Origin: CAXXXW01 sp963665555
GTDB lineage: Bacteria > Pseudomonadota > Alphaproteobacteria > Thalassobaculales > Thalassobaculaceae
Length of the DNA: 64,000 nucleotides
NCBI GenBank assembly: GCA_963665555.2
Contig: OY762308.1
Location: forward strand, 496,001 to 560,000
Direction: 5' to 3'
The notes below the pieces were generated by a model. That model was not told the DNA's origin and did not search any database. It was given only the letters and a program-made list of their open reading frames with translations. Shown here piece after piece: positions 51,392-59,209 of the stretch. Within the stretch, counting starts at the first letter, position 1; each line of letters opens with the position of its first letter. A program made the position numbers and the translations under genes.

Positions 51392-51775
51392 TCAGGCGAA
51401 GCCGCCGGCGAGAACCCGCTCGATGTGGTCGTGCACATGGTCCGCGCGATCCTCGCGGACCAGTTGCTCCGCCGTCTTGCCGTCGAAGCTCGGCAGCGGG
51501 ATCGATCGGAACCACGCATAGGCCATCATCGACGAACCGATCGTCGGCTCCACCCGTTCCAGGATTCCGATCAACTCGCGCAGGCGGGCCTGGGTCGTCG
51601 GCGCGGCGATCCGGTCGCGCCGCGACAGGGCGTCTCGGCCGAGGCCGAGCGTGGCGGCGAGTTCGCGCTTCGTCGTGCGCAGCTGCTTCGCGAGCCGGTC
51701 CGCCTGGACGATGCCGTCTCGCGGTCCGGCCGCGTATCCGGTTTCCCCGGCGCCTCTGGCTTCGATCCGTTCCAT
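51392..51775 (-). CDS. Xre/MbcA/ParS-type antitoxin, solitary
   Basis: A 127-residue protein: an N-terminal Xre-like helix-turn-helix (about 25-60; ELAATLGLGRDALSRRDR) and the C-terminal MbcA/ParS toxin-binding domain AYAWFRSIPLPSFDGKTAEQLVREDRADHVHDHI, with its SFDGKTAEQL motif. Family members neutralise RES-domain NAD-degrading toxins and lie directly upstream of the toxin gene. Here the next gene on this strand is a tartrate-type dehydrogenase, 71 bases downstream, and no RES toxin is found in the window. It may be a remnant or have another partner. Confidence 0.85.
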   Translation of the reverse strand: MERIEARGAGETGYAAGPRDGIVQADRLAKQLRTTKRELAATLGLGRDALSRRDRIAAPTTQARLRELIGILERVEPTIGSSMMAYAWFRSIPLPSFDGKTAEQLVREDRADHVHDHIERVLAGGFA

Positions 51776-51860
51776 GCCGACTTTCCCCGACGGGCGCTCC
51801 TGGCGGCAGCTTACGGACGCGGCTTGCCGCGCGTCAACGAAACTCTTCGTCGCCGCGCCC

Positions 51861-52664
51861 CTACCGCGCCGTCCAGCCGCCGTCGACCAGCAGGGCGGTT
51901 CCCGTCACGGCGCCGCTGGCGGGGGAGGCGAGGTAGAGCACCGCGTCGGCCACCTCCTCGGCCAGCGCGAGCCGGCCCAGCGCGATGCGGTCCAGCACGT
52001 CGCGGGAGAACGCCGGGTCCTTCAGGAAGCGGCGCGCGAGCGGCGTGTCCACGAAGGTGGGGCCGACCGAGTTCACCCTGATCCCGTGGGGGGCCAGCTC
52101 CACGCCCATCGCCTTGGTCAGCCCCTCGATGGCGTGCTTGCTGGCGCAATAGACCGCGCGGTTCGGCGCGCCGACATGGCCCATCTGCGACGACATGTGC
52201 ACGATCGAGCCGCCATGCCCGCGCTCCAGCATCCCGCGCGCCACCGCCTGCGCCATCAGGAAGGCGCCACGCACGTTGAGGTCCAGGATCGCGTCGAGGT
52301 GTTCGAGGCTGACCTCGGCGAAGGGTTCGGGGATGTTGACGCCGGCGTTGTTGACCAGGATGTCGATCCGCCCCAGCGGCGGCACGGCCGCCGCGATCGC
52401 CGCCGGGTCGGAGATGTCGCAAACCGCGACGCGGGCGCGCCCGCCATCGGCCTCGATCCGCGCGGCGAGCGCGTCGAGCTCCGCGCGCGTGCGGCTCATC
52501 AGGACGACCTCGGCGCCGGCGTCGGCCAGCGCGACGGCGCAGGCCTCGCCCAGGCCGCGCCCGGCGCCGGTCACCAGCGCGACCAGGCCGTCGAGGCGGA
52601 AACGGTCGAGGGCGCGGCGGCGCGGCGCGTTCGCGGCGCCGGCGTCGGATCGCTTTTCCGTCAT
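51861..52664 (-). CDS. SDR-family oxidoreductase
   Basis: A 267-residue classical SDR with TGAGRGLGEACAVALADAG, NNAGVNIPEPFAEVS and the catalytic SSQMGHVGAPNRAVYCASKHA (Ser, Tyr, Lys present). The C-terminus GTALLVDGGWTAR is normal. The nearest subfamilies are gluconate 5-dehydrogenase and 3-oxoacyl-ACP-reductase-like sugar dehydrogenases; no substrate can be assigned. GGAGGAG precedes the ATG. Confidence 0.87.
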   Translation of the reverse strand: MTEKRSDAGAANAPRRRALDRFRLDGLVALVTGAGRGLGEACAVALADAGAEVVLMSRTRAELDALAARIEADGGRARVAVCDISDPAAIAAAVPPLGRIDILVNNAGVNIPEPFAEVSLEHLDAILDLNVRGAFLMAQAVARGMLERGHGGSIVHMSSQMGHVGAPNRAVYCASKHAIEGLTKAMGVELAPHGIRVNSVGPTFVDTPLARRFLKDPAFSRDVLDRIALGRLALAEEVADAVLYLASPASGAVTGTALLVDGGWTAR

Positions 52665-52819
52665 GGCTTGCGGCTCCTCCCGGTCCGGGGCCGGCGCGGC
52701 CTCGGTATCGAGGCTTACCCGTCCGCGCCCGCGCCGGCAACCGGCGCGCGGGCGAAAAACCCCGGGCGCGCCGGCGCGGACGGCGTATAGTGCGGCGCTC
52801 GCGCCGGGGAGGGCGGATC

Positions 52820-53191
52820 GTGGAACACGGGATTATCTGGCTGCATGTCGCCGTCGCCCTGCTCGCGGCGGCGCTCGGGGTCGCCAACCTCGCCGCCCGC
52901 AAGGGGACGCCGAGGCACCGCGCCGTCGGCCGCGTCTGGATCGGCCTGATGGCGGCGACGGCGATTTCGTCCTTCTGGATCCAGGAGCTGAACCCCGGCC
53001 GCTACAGCTGGATCCACGGGCTTTCGATCTGGACCCTGGCGCTGCTGCCGCTGGCGGTGCTGGCGATCCGCCACGGGCGCGTGCGCACGCACCGGAACAT
53101 CGTCATCGGGCTGATGGCCGGCGTTCTTGTCGCCGGGGCCTTCGCCATGGCGCCCGGCCGCTTCATGGGCCGGATGCTGGGCTACGGCTGA
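52820..53191 (+). CDS. DUF2306-like small membrane protein
   Basis: A 123-residue protein with four hydrophobic helices (about 5-25, 40-58, 65-80 and 92-112). The RKGTPRHRAVGRVW segment between helices 1 and 2 and the HGLSIWTLALL region are typical of DUF2306 proteins of unknown function. The GTG start at 52820 is used because GGGGAGGG directly precedes it, and the ATG at 52790 lacks such a site. The end overlaps the convergent HisD-like gene by ten bases. Confidence 0.75.
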   Translation: MEHGIIWLHVAVALLAAALGVANLAARKGTPRHRAVGRVWIGLMAATAISSFWIQELNPGRYSWIHGLSIWTLALLPLAVLAIRHGRVRTHRNIVIGLMAGVLVAGAFAMAPGRFMGRMLGYG

Positions 53192-54510
53192 GGCTCCGGC
53201 CGGCTTCCGGCCGCGCCCGCGCCCGCGACGTTGCTGCCGCCGTAGCGGCGCACGCGCAGGTCCGCCTGCTCCTTGTGGCCGGCGAAGCCCTCCAGCGCGC
53301 AGAGCCGCGAGCACACCTCGCCGATCCGGGCGCTCGCCTCCGCCGTCTCGATCCGCTGGTAGGTGCAGGTCTTGAGGAATTTGCCGACCCACAGCCCGCC
53401 AGTGTAGCGCGCGGCGCCGCGCGTCGGCAGCGTGTGGTTGGTGCCGATCACCTTGTCGCCGTAGGACACATTGGTCTCCGGGCCGAGGAACAGCGCGCCG
53501 TAATTCGTCATGTTGGCGTGGAACCAGCCGGGGTCGCGCGTCATCACCTGCACATGCTCGGAGGCGATCGCGTCCGCCACGGCGAGCATCTCCGCCTCGT
53601 CGGCGCACAGGATCACCTGGCCGTAATCGCGCCACGCCGCGCCGGCGATGTCGGCCGTCGGCAGCACGGCGAGCTGGCGCTCGACCTCCGCCATCGTGTC
53701 GCGCGCCAGCTTCTCGGAGTTCGTGACCAGGATGGCGGGAGAGGTCGGGCCGTGCTCGGCCTGGCCCAGCAGGTCGGCGGCGCACATCTCGCCGTCCACC
53801 GTGTCGTCGGCGACGAGCAGCGTCTCGGTCGGCCCGGCGAACAGGTCGATGCCGACGCGGCCGAACAACTGGCGCTTGGCCTCGGCGACGAAGGCGTTGC
53901 CCGGCCCGACCAGCATGTCCACGCCGGCGATGCTCGCGGTGCCGAGCGCCATCGCGCCCACCGCCTGGATGCCGCCGAGGCAGTAGATCTCGTCCGCCCC
54001 GCCGAGGCGCATGGCGCTCACCACCGCCGGGTTCGGCTCGCCGCCGAAGGGCGGGGAGGCGGCGGCGATCCGCTTCACGCCCGCGACGCGCGCGGTCACG
54101 ACGCTCATATGCGCCGAGGCGACCATCGGGTATTTGCCGCCGGGCACGTAGCAGCCGATGCTGTTCACCGGGATGTTGCGGTGGCCGAGCACGACGCCGG
54201 GCAGGGTCTCGACCTCGATGTCGCGCAGCGCGTCCTTCTGGGCCCGGGCGAAGTTGCGCACCTGCGCCTGGGCGAAGCGGATGTCGTCGAGGTCGCGCGG
54301 GTCCATGCGGGCGAGGCAGGCCTCGATCTCGGCCTCCGAGAGGCGGAAGTCGTCGCGCTCCCAGCCGTCGAACTTGCGCGACAGTTCGGCGACGGCGGCG
54401 TCGCCCCGGCGCTCGATCTCGGCCAGCGTCTCCTCGACGATGGCGCGGACCCGGGCGTTCTCCTCCGCCTTTTCCGGCTCCGTCAGCCCGGTCTTGAGAT
54501 ACACCGCCAT
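53182..54510 (-). CDS. Histidinol dehydrogenase-family paralogue, HpsN-like
   Basis: A 442-residue HisD-fold enzyme: VRNFARAQKDAL, GCYVPGGKYPMVASAHM, LGGIQAVGAMALGT, the NAD/zinc region VGPGNAFVAEAKRQLFG, and EHGPTSPAILVTNS with a zinc-ligand His. SYGDKVIGTNHTLPTRGAARYTGGL ends the catalytic half. The YLKTGLTEPEK start and lack of a his operon suggest the sulfopropanediol 3-dehydrogenase (HpsN) branch, which oxidises DHPS to sulfolactate. Other HisD paralogues of unknown substrate are also possible. It converges with the DUF2306 gene. Confidence 0.8.
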   Translation of the reverse strand: MAVYLKTGLTEPEKAEENARVRAIVEETLAEIERRGDAAVAELSRKFDGWERDDFRLSEAEIEACLARMDPRDLDDIRFAQAQVRNFARAQKDALRDIEVETLPGVVLGHRNIPVNSIGCYVPGGKYPMVASAHMSVVTARVAGVKRIAAASPPFGGEPNPAVVSAMRLGGADEIYCLGGIQAVGAMALGTASIAGVDMLVGPGNAFVAEAKRQLFGRVGIDLFAGPTETLLVADDTVDGEMCAADLLGQAEHGPTSPAILVTNSEKLARDTMAEVERQLAVLPTADIAGAAWRDYGQVILCADEAEMLAVADAIASEHVQVMTRDPGWFHANMTNYGALFLGPETNVSYGDKVIGTNHTLPTRGAARYTGGLWVGKFLKTCTYQRIETAEASARIGEVCSRLCALEGFAGHKEQADLRVRRYGGSNVAGAGAAGSRPEPQP

Positions 54511-54602
54511 CGCCGTCCCTCCCCCGCCGCGCGTTTCGAGGGACGGGTTGTAGCGCGTTTCCCGCCGCGACGGAATCGCCCCCGGCGGCCGGGGCGCGGG
54601 CG

Positions 54603-55130
54603 TCAGCCGAGGCGCGAGACCGGGAAGGCGGGCAGGAGCGCGTTCCACGCCGCGAGATTGAAAACCGCGCAATCCTCGGCGATGTGGCGTCGCCAGCGCC
54701 GGGGCGCTTGCCCGCGCACGGGGAGCTTGCGCCTCAAGGTCGCCGTCCGGGCATCGAGGATGCGGCGGTCCAGACCGTCGAACGCGAACAGGAGGAAAAA
54801 ATAAAGCGGTTTTTTCTGCTTGCCGCCGAGCCATTCGTCGATATTCCCGCCGGCCCATTCGCGGATGAACGAATTTCGGAATTTATGGATTATGTCCTCG
54901 TCGAGTTTTTCGCCGACGAAATTTTCGATATATTCCTCCGTGTTCCGTTCGGGCGCGCGCGGGTTTTGCGGGTCCTTGATCTCGAGGAACAGGACGCGAT
55001 TCCCGAGCTCGACCACGAAGTCGACGGCCTTCATCGGATGGGAGGGCCCTCCCGGCTCCTCGTCGAATTTCCTGACCGTCGCGCCGACGGGAAAGACGAT
55101 GCGGAGATTGCCTTCCGTCGCAACGGTCAC
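54603..55130 (-). CDS. PD-(D/E)XK nuclease-like protein of an ATPase-linked pair
   Basis: A 175-residue protein with no family that I recognise. The central KAVDFVVELGNRVLFLEIKDP places Asp37, Glu50 and Lys52 in the D-x(n)-ExK geometry of restriction-endonuclease-like nucleases, with strands on both sides. Later segments contain YFFLLFAFDGLDRRIL and a basic tail (RRWRRHIAED). GTG 55130 overlaps the ATPase stop by four bases (GTGA). Its DNA is visibly AT-richer than flanking genes (for example 54790-54830), suggesting recent acquisition. A DNA-cleaving effector in a defence module is the working hypothesis. Confidence 0.65.
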   Translation of the reverse strand: MTVATEGNLRIVFPVGATVRKFDEEPGGPSHPMKAVDFVVELGNRVLFLEIKDPQNPRAPERNTEEYIENFVGEKLDEDIIHKFRNSFIREWAGGNIDEWLGGKQKKPLYFFLLFAFDGLDRRILDARTATLRRKLPVRGQAPRRWRRHIAEDCAVFNLAAWNALLPAFPVSRLG

Positions 55131-56155
55131 GCGGCCATGCCTCGGAGGACCCGCGCGATGTCCCGGTCGTAGAGATCGTTGAACGCCTCGGCGATGGCGT
55201 TCGGGTGGACGCGCAGGTAACCGTCCGCCGAATGGCAGGCGATTTCGCCGCTGTCCTCGTCGCGGTACAGGGAGTGGAACGCGATCTTGTCTTCCGGTTC
55301 GGCCTGGAGGTCGAGTTCCTTGAGGACGGCGTACTCGTGCGTCGCAATAAAGATTTGCACGCCCATGCGCTGCAGTTCGAGAAGGATTTCGATCGTCGGC
55401 CGCATGAGTTTCGGGTTCAGGTTGGTCTCCGGCTCGTCCCAGAACAGCACGGAACCGTCGAGCAGCGTCCCGTTCTGGATCAGCAGCCACAACAGGCCGA
55501 GCTTGCGCATCCCCTCGGCCAGCAGGGAAAATTCCAGCTCTCCCTGCTTGTTTCGCAGAAAAAATTCCTCGTCCCTCGTGGTTACCCTGCCATCCATGGC
55601 GTCCCGCAAAATCTCGAGCAGTTTGCCCCGCCGATTGTCCGGCTTTCCGCGCAACGAGGGACGGTAGGCGCGCACCAGAATATCGTCGTAAATTTCCTCG
55701 AAATGAACCTCGCGTTGATTGTAAAGCGACCGGAAACCGGGGGCGTTGGCGAGTATCTCCTTGGCCGGGACGAAAACGCTTTCGAGGGGAGCGGCGATCC
55801 AGTCCCTGACGCCCGTGTCGGCGACGCTGGGGCTTCTCGGGTCTTTCACGAGAGTGGAGAACGAGGTTTCGAGCGCGAGGTCGCCGCGGCGAATCTCGAC
55901 ACGGCATTTCGACCTCCCCACTCGTCTCTTGACCAGCCGCCCGAGGTTCCCGTTCGACGGCATGAACACGCCCGCCAGCTTCTCCGCGAAACCGATCCCG
56001 CTCTTGCTGATGTCGCAAGCGGCGTAGGCGGCCTTCATCAGGTGGGTCTTGCCGGTCCCGTTGGCGCCGACGAGCACATTGACGCCGGGCGAGGCCTCGA
56101 GATCGAGGTCCTCGAACGCCGTGAACCGCCTCAGCCCGATCCGCGTGATCGCCAT
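55127..56155 (-). CDS. AAA/ABC-like ATPase (AAA_15/AAA_21, OLD/AriA-like) paired with a nuclease-like gene
   Basis: A 342-residue ATPase. Walker A GANGTGKTHLM starts near residue 28. FSLLAEGMRKLGLLWLL is the signature-like helix, VLFWDEPETNLNP the Walker B with catalytic Glu, and FIATHEYAVLKEL the His switch. This is the compact AAA_15/21 architecture of phage-defence ATPases (OLD, GajA, PtuA, AriA) without a fused Toprim domain or long coiled coil. GGAGGG precedes the ATG. Its stop overlaps the start of the PD-(D/E)XK-like gene. Biological role inferred, not shown. Confidence 0.82.
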   Translation of the reverse strand: MAITRIGLRRFTAFEDLDLEASPGVNVLVGANGTGKTHLMKAAYAACDISKSGIGFAEKLAGVFMPSNGNLGRLVKRRVGRSKCRVEIRRGDLALETSFSTLVKDPRSPSVADTGVRDWIAAPLESVFVPAKEILANAPGFRSLYNQREVHFEEIYDDILVRAYRPSLRGKPDNRRGKLLEILRDAMDGRVTTRDEEFFLRNKQGELEFSLLAEGMRKLGLLWLLIQNGTLLDGSVLFWDEPETNLNPKLMRPTIEILLELQRMGVQIFIATHEYAVLKELDLQAEPEDKIAFHSLYRDEDSGEIACHSADGYLRVHPNAIAEAFNDLYDRDIARVLRGMAA

Positions 56156-56273
56156 GCCGCCGGCCCTCCGCCCCGCGCCGCCGGAGCCTAGCACATCCGC
56201 CGCGCCGGCGGACTCCCGTTTCGCGCCGCCGCCCGCTATGCTCGCGCCGCGACCCACGCAGCGGAGGAGCGGG

Positions 56274-56966
56274 ATGATCGACCTCTACTACTGGCCCACG
56301 CCGAACGGCCACAAAATCTCCATCGCCATGGAGGAGATGGGCCTGCCCTACAACCTGGTCCCGATCGACATCGGGCGGGGCGACCAGTTCGCTGAGGAGT
56401 TCCTCGCGATCAATCCCAACCACCGCATCCCCGCCATCGTCGATCCGGACGGGCCGGGCGGGGAGCCGTTTTCGTTGTTCGAGTCGGGCGCCATCCTGGT
56501 CTACCTCGCGGAGAAGACCGGCCGGTTCATGCCGACGGAGCCGGCCGCGCGGCTGCGCTGCCTCGAATGGCTGATGTTCCAGATGGGCGGGATCGGGCCG
56601 ATGTTCGGCCAGGCCAACCACTTCATCGTCTACGCGCCGGAGAAAATCCCCTACGCGGTGGACCGCTACGCCAACGAGGTCAAGCGCCTGTTCGACGTGA
56701 TCGACCGGCGGCTGGCGCGGGCGGAGTTCCTCGGCGGCGACTACTCCATCGCCGACATGGCGGCCTTCCCGTGGTGCCGCCATTACGAGCGCTACGGCGT
56801 GGCGCTGGACGACTTCCCCAACGCCGGGCGCTGGCTCGAAGCCTGCGCCGCGCGGCCGGGCGTGCAACGCGGCCTCGACGTGCTGGCCGAAAAGCGCCGC
56901 TCCACGCCGATCACCGACGCCGAGCGCGAGGTGATGTTCGGCGCGACCCAGTACCGGCGGCGCTGA
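56274..56966 (+). CDS. Glutathione S-transferase (YfcG/YghU-like)
   Basis: A 230-residue GST whose N-terminal YYWPTPNGHKISIAMEEMGL has the Thr-Pro-Asn-Gly active-site wording of the Nu-class (YfcG/YghU), along with INPNHRIPAIVDPDG (cis-Pro) and LFESGAILVYLAEKTG. The C-domain has MFQMGGIGPMFGQANHF and GGDYSIADMAAFPW. Nu-class enzymes reduce disulfides or peroxides with glutathione. Just downstream, four bases away, is a PuuE-like deacetylase, starting a forward operon. Confidence 0.9.
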   Translation: MIDLYYWPTPNGHKISIAMEEMGLPYNLVPIDIGRGDQFAEEFLAINPNHRIPAIVDPDGPGGEPFSLFESGAILVYLAEKTGRFMPTEPAARLRCLEWLMFQMGGIGPMFGQANHFIVYAPEKIPYAVDRYANEVKRLFDVIDRRLARAEFLGGDYSIADMAAFPWCRHYERYGVALDDFPNAGRWLEACAARPGVQRGLDVLAEKRRSTPITDAEREVMFGATQYRRR

Positions 56967-56969
56967 GCG

Positions 56970-57839
56970 ATGGCGGGCGCGATCTGGCCCGGCGGGGCGC
57001 GGCTGGCGCTGTCCCTCGTCGTCAATGTCGAGGAGGGGTCGGAACTCTCGGTGGCCGAGGGCGACCGGGGGCCGGAGCCGGTGGACGAACTCGGCGTCGC
57101 GCCGCGCCGGCCGATCCGCAATTACGGCAACGAGAGCAACTACCGCTACGGCCTGAACCGCGGCGCGCCGCGCATCCTCGACCTGCTGGAGCGGCGCGGC
57201 CTGGCCGCGACCTTCGCCGCCGCCGCGCTCAGCCTCGAACGCGCGCCGGACCTCGCGCGGCGGATCGCCGCCGGCCGGCACGAGGTCTGCGCCCACGGCT
57301 GGCGCTGGACGCACCAGTTCCGCATGGACGAGGCGGAGGAGCGCGAATTCATCGCCAGGGCCGCCGAGTCGATCGGCCGCACGACGGGCAAGCGGCCCGC
57401 CGGCTGGCTCTCGCGCTACCTGCTGACGGAGAACACGCGCCGCCTGCTGGCCGAGGCCGGTTTCGCCTACCACATGGACGACTATTCCGACGACATGCCG
57501 TTCTGGGACGCCGCCGGCGGCCGGCCGATCCTGATCCTGCCCTACGCGGTGGACAGCAACGACATGAAGATGTGGGCCGCGCCGGCCTACACGCCGGAGC
57601 AGTGGTTCCGCTACGCCGCGGACACCTTCGACAGGCTGTGGCTGGAGGGCGCGGAGGAGCCGCGCATGATGTCCTTGGGATTGCATCTCAGGATTATCGG
57701 CCGGCCCGGCCGGTTCGTCTGGCTGGAGCGGTTCGTGGACCACGCGCTCTCCAGGGGCGGCGTCTGGGTCGCGACCCGGGCCGACATCGCCGCGCGCTGG
57801 GCGGAACTGTATCCGTATAACGGGGAGGGGGGAGCGTGA
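56970..57839 (+). CDS. Polysaccharide deacetylase-fold protein (PuuE allantoinase-like)
   Basis: A 289-residue NodB-like barrel. LVVNVEEGSELSVAEGD at the N-terminus, ATFAAAALSLERAP and the metal-site region HEVCAHGWRWTHQ resemble PuuE-type allantoinases and related cofactor-free hydrolases rather than chitin deacetylases, which use an HxxxH motif. LGLHLRIIGRPGRFVWLERFVDH is a C-terminal subgroup segment. Function may be hydrolysis of a cyclic ureide, imide or amide in this catabolic operon. Its stop overlaps the next gene by four bases. Confidence 0.85.
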   Translation: MAGAIWPGGARLALSLVVNVEEGSELSVAEGDRGPEPVDELGVAPRRPIRNYGNESNYRYGLNRGAPRILDLLERRGLAATFAAAALSLERAPDLARRIAAGRHEVCAHGWRWTHQFRMDEAEEREFIARAAESIGRTTGKRPAGWLSRYLLTENTRRLLAEAGFAYHMDDYSDDMPFWDAAGGRPILILPYAVDSNDMKMWAAPAYTPEQWFRYAADTFDRLWLEGAEEPRMMSLGLHLRIIGRPGRFVWLERFVDHALSRGGVWVATRADIAARWAELYPYNGEGGA

Positions 57840-59209
57840 GGGACGCGATCGAGGCTTTCGCCGACCACGTGGCCGGGACCGGCGACGGGCGGATTCCCGA
57901 AACGGCCGTCGCGGCGGCCAAGACCTGCATCCTGGACACGATCGGCGTCGGCCTCGCCGGCTCCGTCGGGCCGTTCGTCGCGGAACTGCTGGCCGCCGGC
58001 GCGGCGGGCGGGTCCGGCGCGGGGCGCGCGCGGGTCCTCGGACAGGCGGCCGCGCTGGCGCCGGGCGACGCGGCGCTGCTGAACGGCTGCCAGATCCACA
58101 ATTCCGAGTTCGACTGCGTGCACGAGGAGGCGGTGATCCACACGATGACCGTGCCCATGGCGGCGCTGCTGGCGGACGCGGACCGGCGCGGCGGCATCGA
58201 CGGGCGGACGCTGCTGCGCGCCGCGATCCTCGGCGTCGACGTGACCTGCAACCTCGGCGTGGCGTGCGAAAGCGGGCTGCGCTTCTTCCGCCCGGCCACC
58301 GCCGGCGCCTTCGGGGCCGTCGCCGCCGTCGGCGCGGCGCGCGGCTACGACCGCGACACGCTGCTGCGCGCCTTCGCGCTCGCCTATTGCCAGTTGTGCG
58401 GGACCATGCAGGCCCACAGCGAGGGCTCGCCGCTGCTGGCCCTGCAGATCGGCTTCAACGCGCGCAACGCGCTCGCCGCCTGCGACATGGCGGAGCGCGG
58501 CCTGCCCGGCCTCGAAGGCGTGCTGGAGGGGCCGTTCGGCTATTTCGGCCTGATCGAGGCGAAGGGCGACATCCGCGCCGTCCTGCCCACGCTGGGCGAG
58601 ACCTGGCGGATAACGGAGGTCGCGCTGAAACCGTACCCGTCGGGCCGCGCCACGCACGGGATCGTGGACGCGATCCGGGAGTTGCGGAGCGAACGCGGGA
58701 TCGACCCGGCGGAGGTCGAGCGGGTGGAGGCGCGGATTCCGCCGCTGACCCACCACCTGGTGGGCCGCCCGGTCCACGGCGCGATGGAGACCAACTACGC
58801 GCGGCTGAACGGGCAGTACGCCGCCGCCGTCATGCTGCGGCGCGGCTTCATCGGCCTCCCCGACTATGCGCCCGGCGCGATCCGCGACGCGGAGACGCTG
58901 GCGCTGGCGGAAAGGGTGCATATCTCCACCGACGGCAACCCGGACCCGAACGCGCTCTCCCCGGTGGAGGTGGACATTCGGCTGGCCGGCGGCGAGGTCC
59001 TCTCGCGGCGGATCGAAACGGTGTACGGCAACCCGGCCAAGCCGATGGACCGGGAGGCGGTGCTCGCCAAGTTCCGCGCCAACCGGGCCGCCGCCGCCCG
59101 GCCGCCATCGCCGGAGGACGGGGAGAGGCTGGTCGCCCGCGTCGCGGCGCTGGAGGAGGTCTCGGACATCCGCGAGCTGATCGACCTCGCGGCCGGGGCC
59201 GGGCCGTGA
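57836..59209 (+). CDS. MmgE/PrpD family protein
   Basis: A 457-residue MmgE/PrpD-fold protein (2-methylcitrate dehydratase and cis-aconitate decarboxylase relatives). TCILDTIGVGLAG near residue 30 and NSEFDCVHEEAVIHTM (HNSEFD-like segment) near 90, with the second domain from about 280. The GTG start at 57836 overlaps the deacetylase stop (GTGA). Substrates in this family are branched di- or tricarboxylates. Co-transcription with an acyl-CoA ligase-like gene suggests processing of a carboxylic acid before CoA activation. Confidence 0.88.
   Translation: MRDAIEAFADHVAGTGDGRIPETAVAAAKTCILDTIGVGLAGSVGPFVAELLAAGAAGGSGAGRARVLGQAAALAPGDAALLNGCQIHNSEFDCVHEEAVIHTMTVPMAALLADADRRGGIDGRTLLRAAILGVDVTCNLGVACESGLRFFRPATAGAFGAVAAVGAARGYDRDTLLRAFALAYCQLCGTMQAHSEGSPLLALQIGFNARNALAACDMAERGLPGLEGVLEGPFGYFGLIEAKGDIRAVLPTLGETWRITEVALKPYPSGRATHGIVDAIRELRSERGIDPAEVERVEARIPPLTHHLVGRPVHGAMETNYARLNGQYAAAVMLRRGFIGLPDYAPGAIRDAETLALAERVHISTDGNPDPNALSPVEVDIRLAGGEVLSRRIETVYGNPAKPMDREAVLAKFRANRAAAARPPSPEDGERLVARVAALEEVSDIRELIDLAAGAGP

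Noticed and set aside
54603..56155. Known Gabija, Septu or PARIS system
   Set aside because: The partner lacks UvrD, HNH and Toprim features; only the ATPase is similar. Kept as a possible new pairing, not as one of these.
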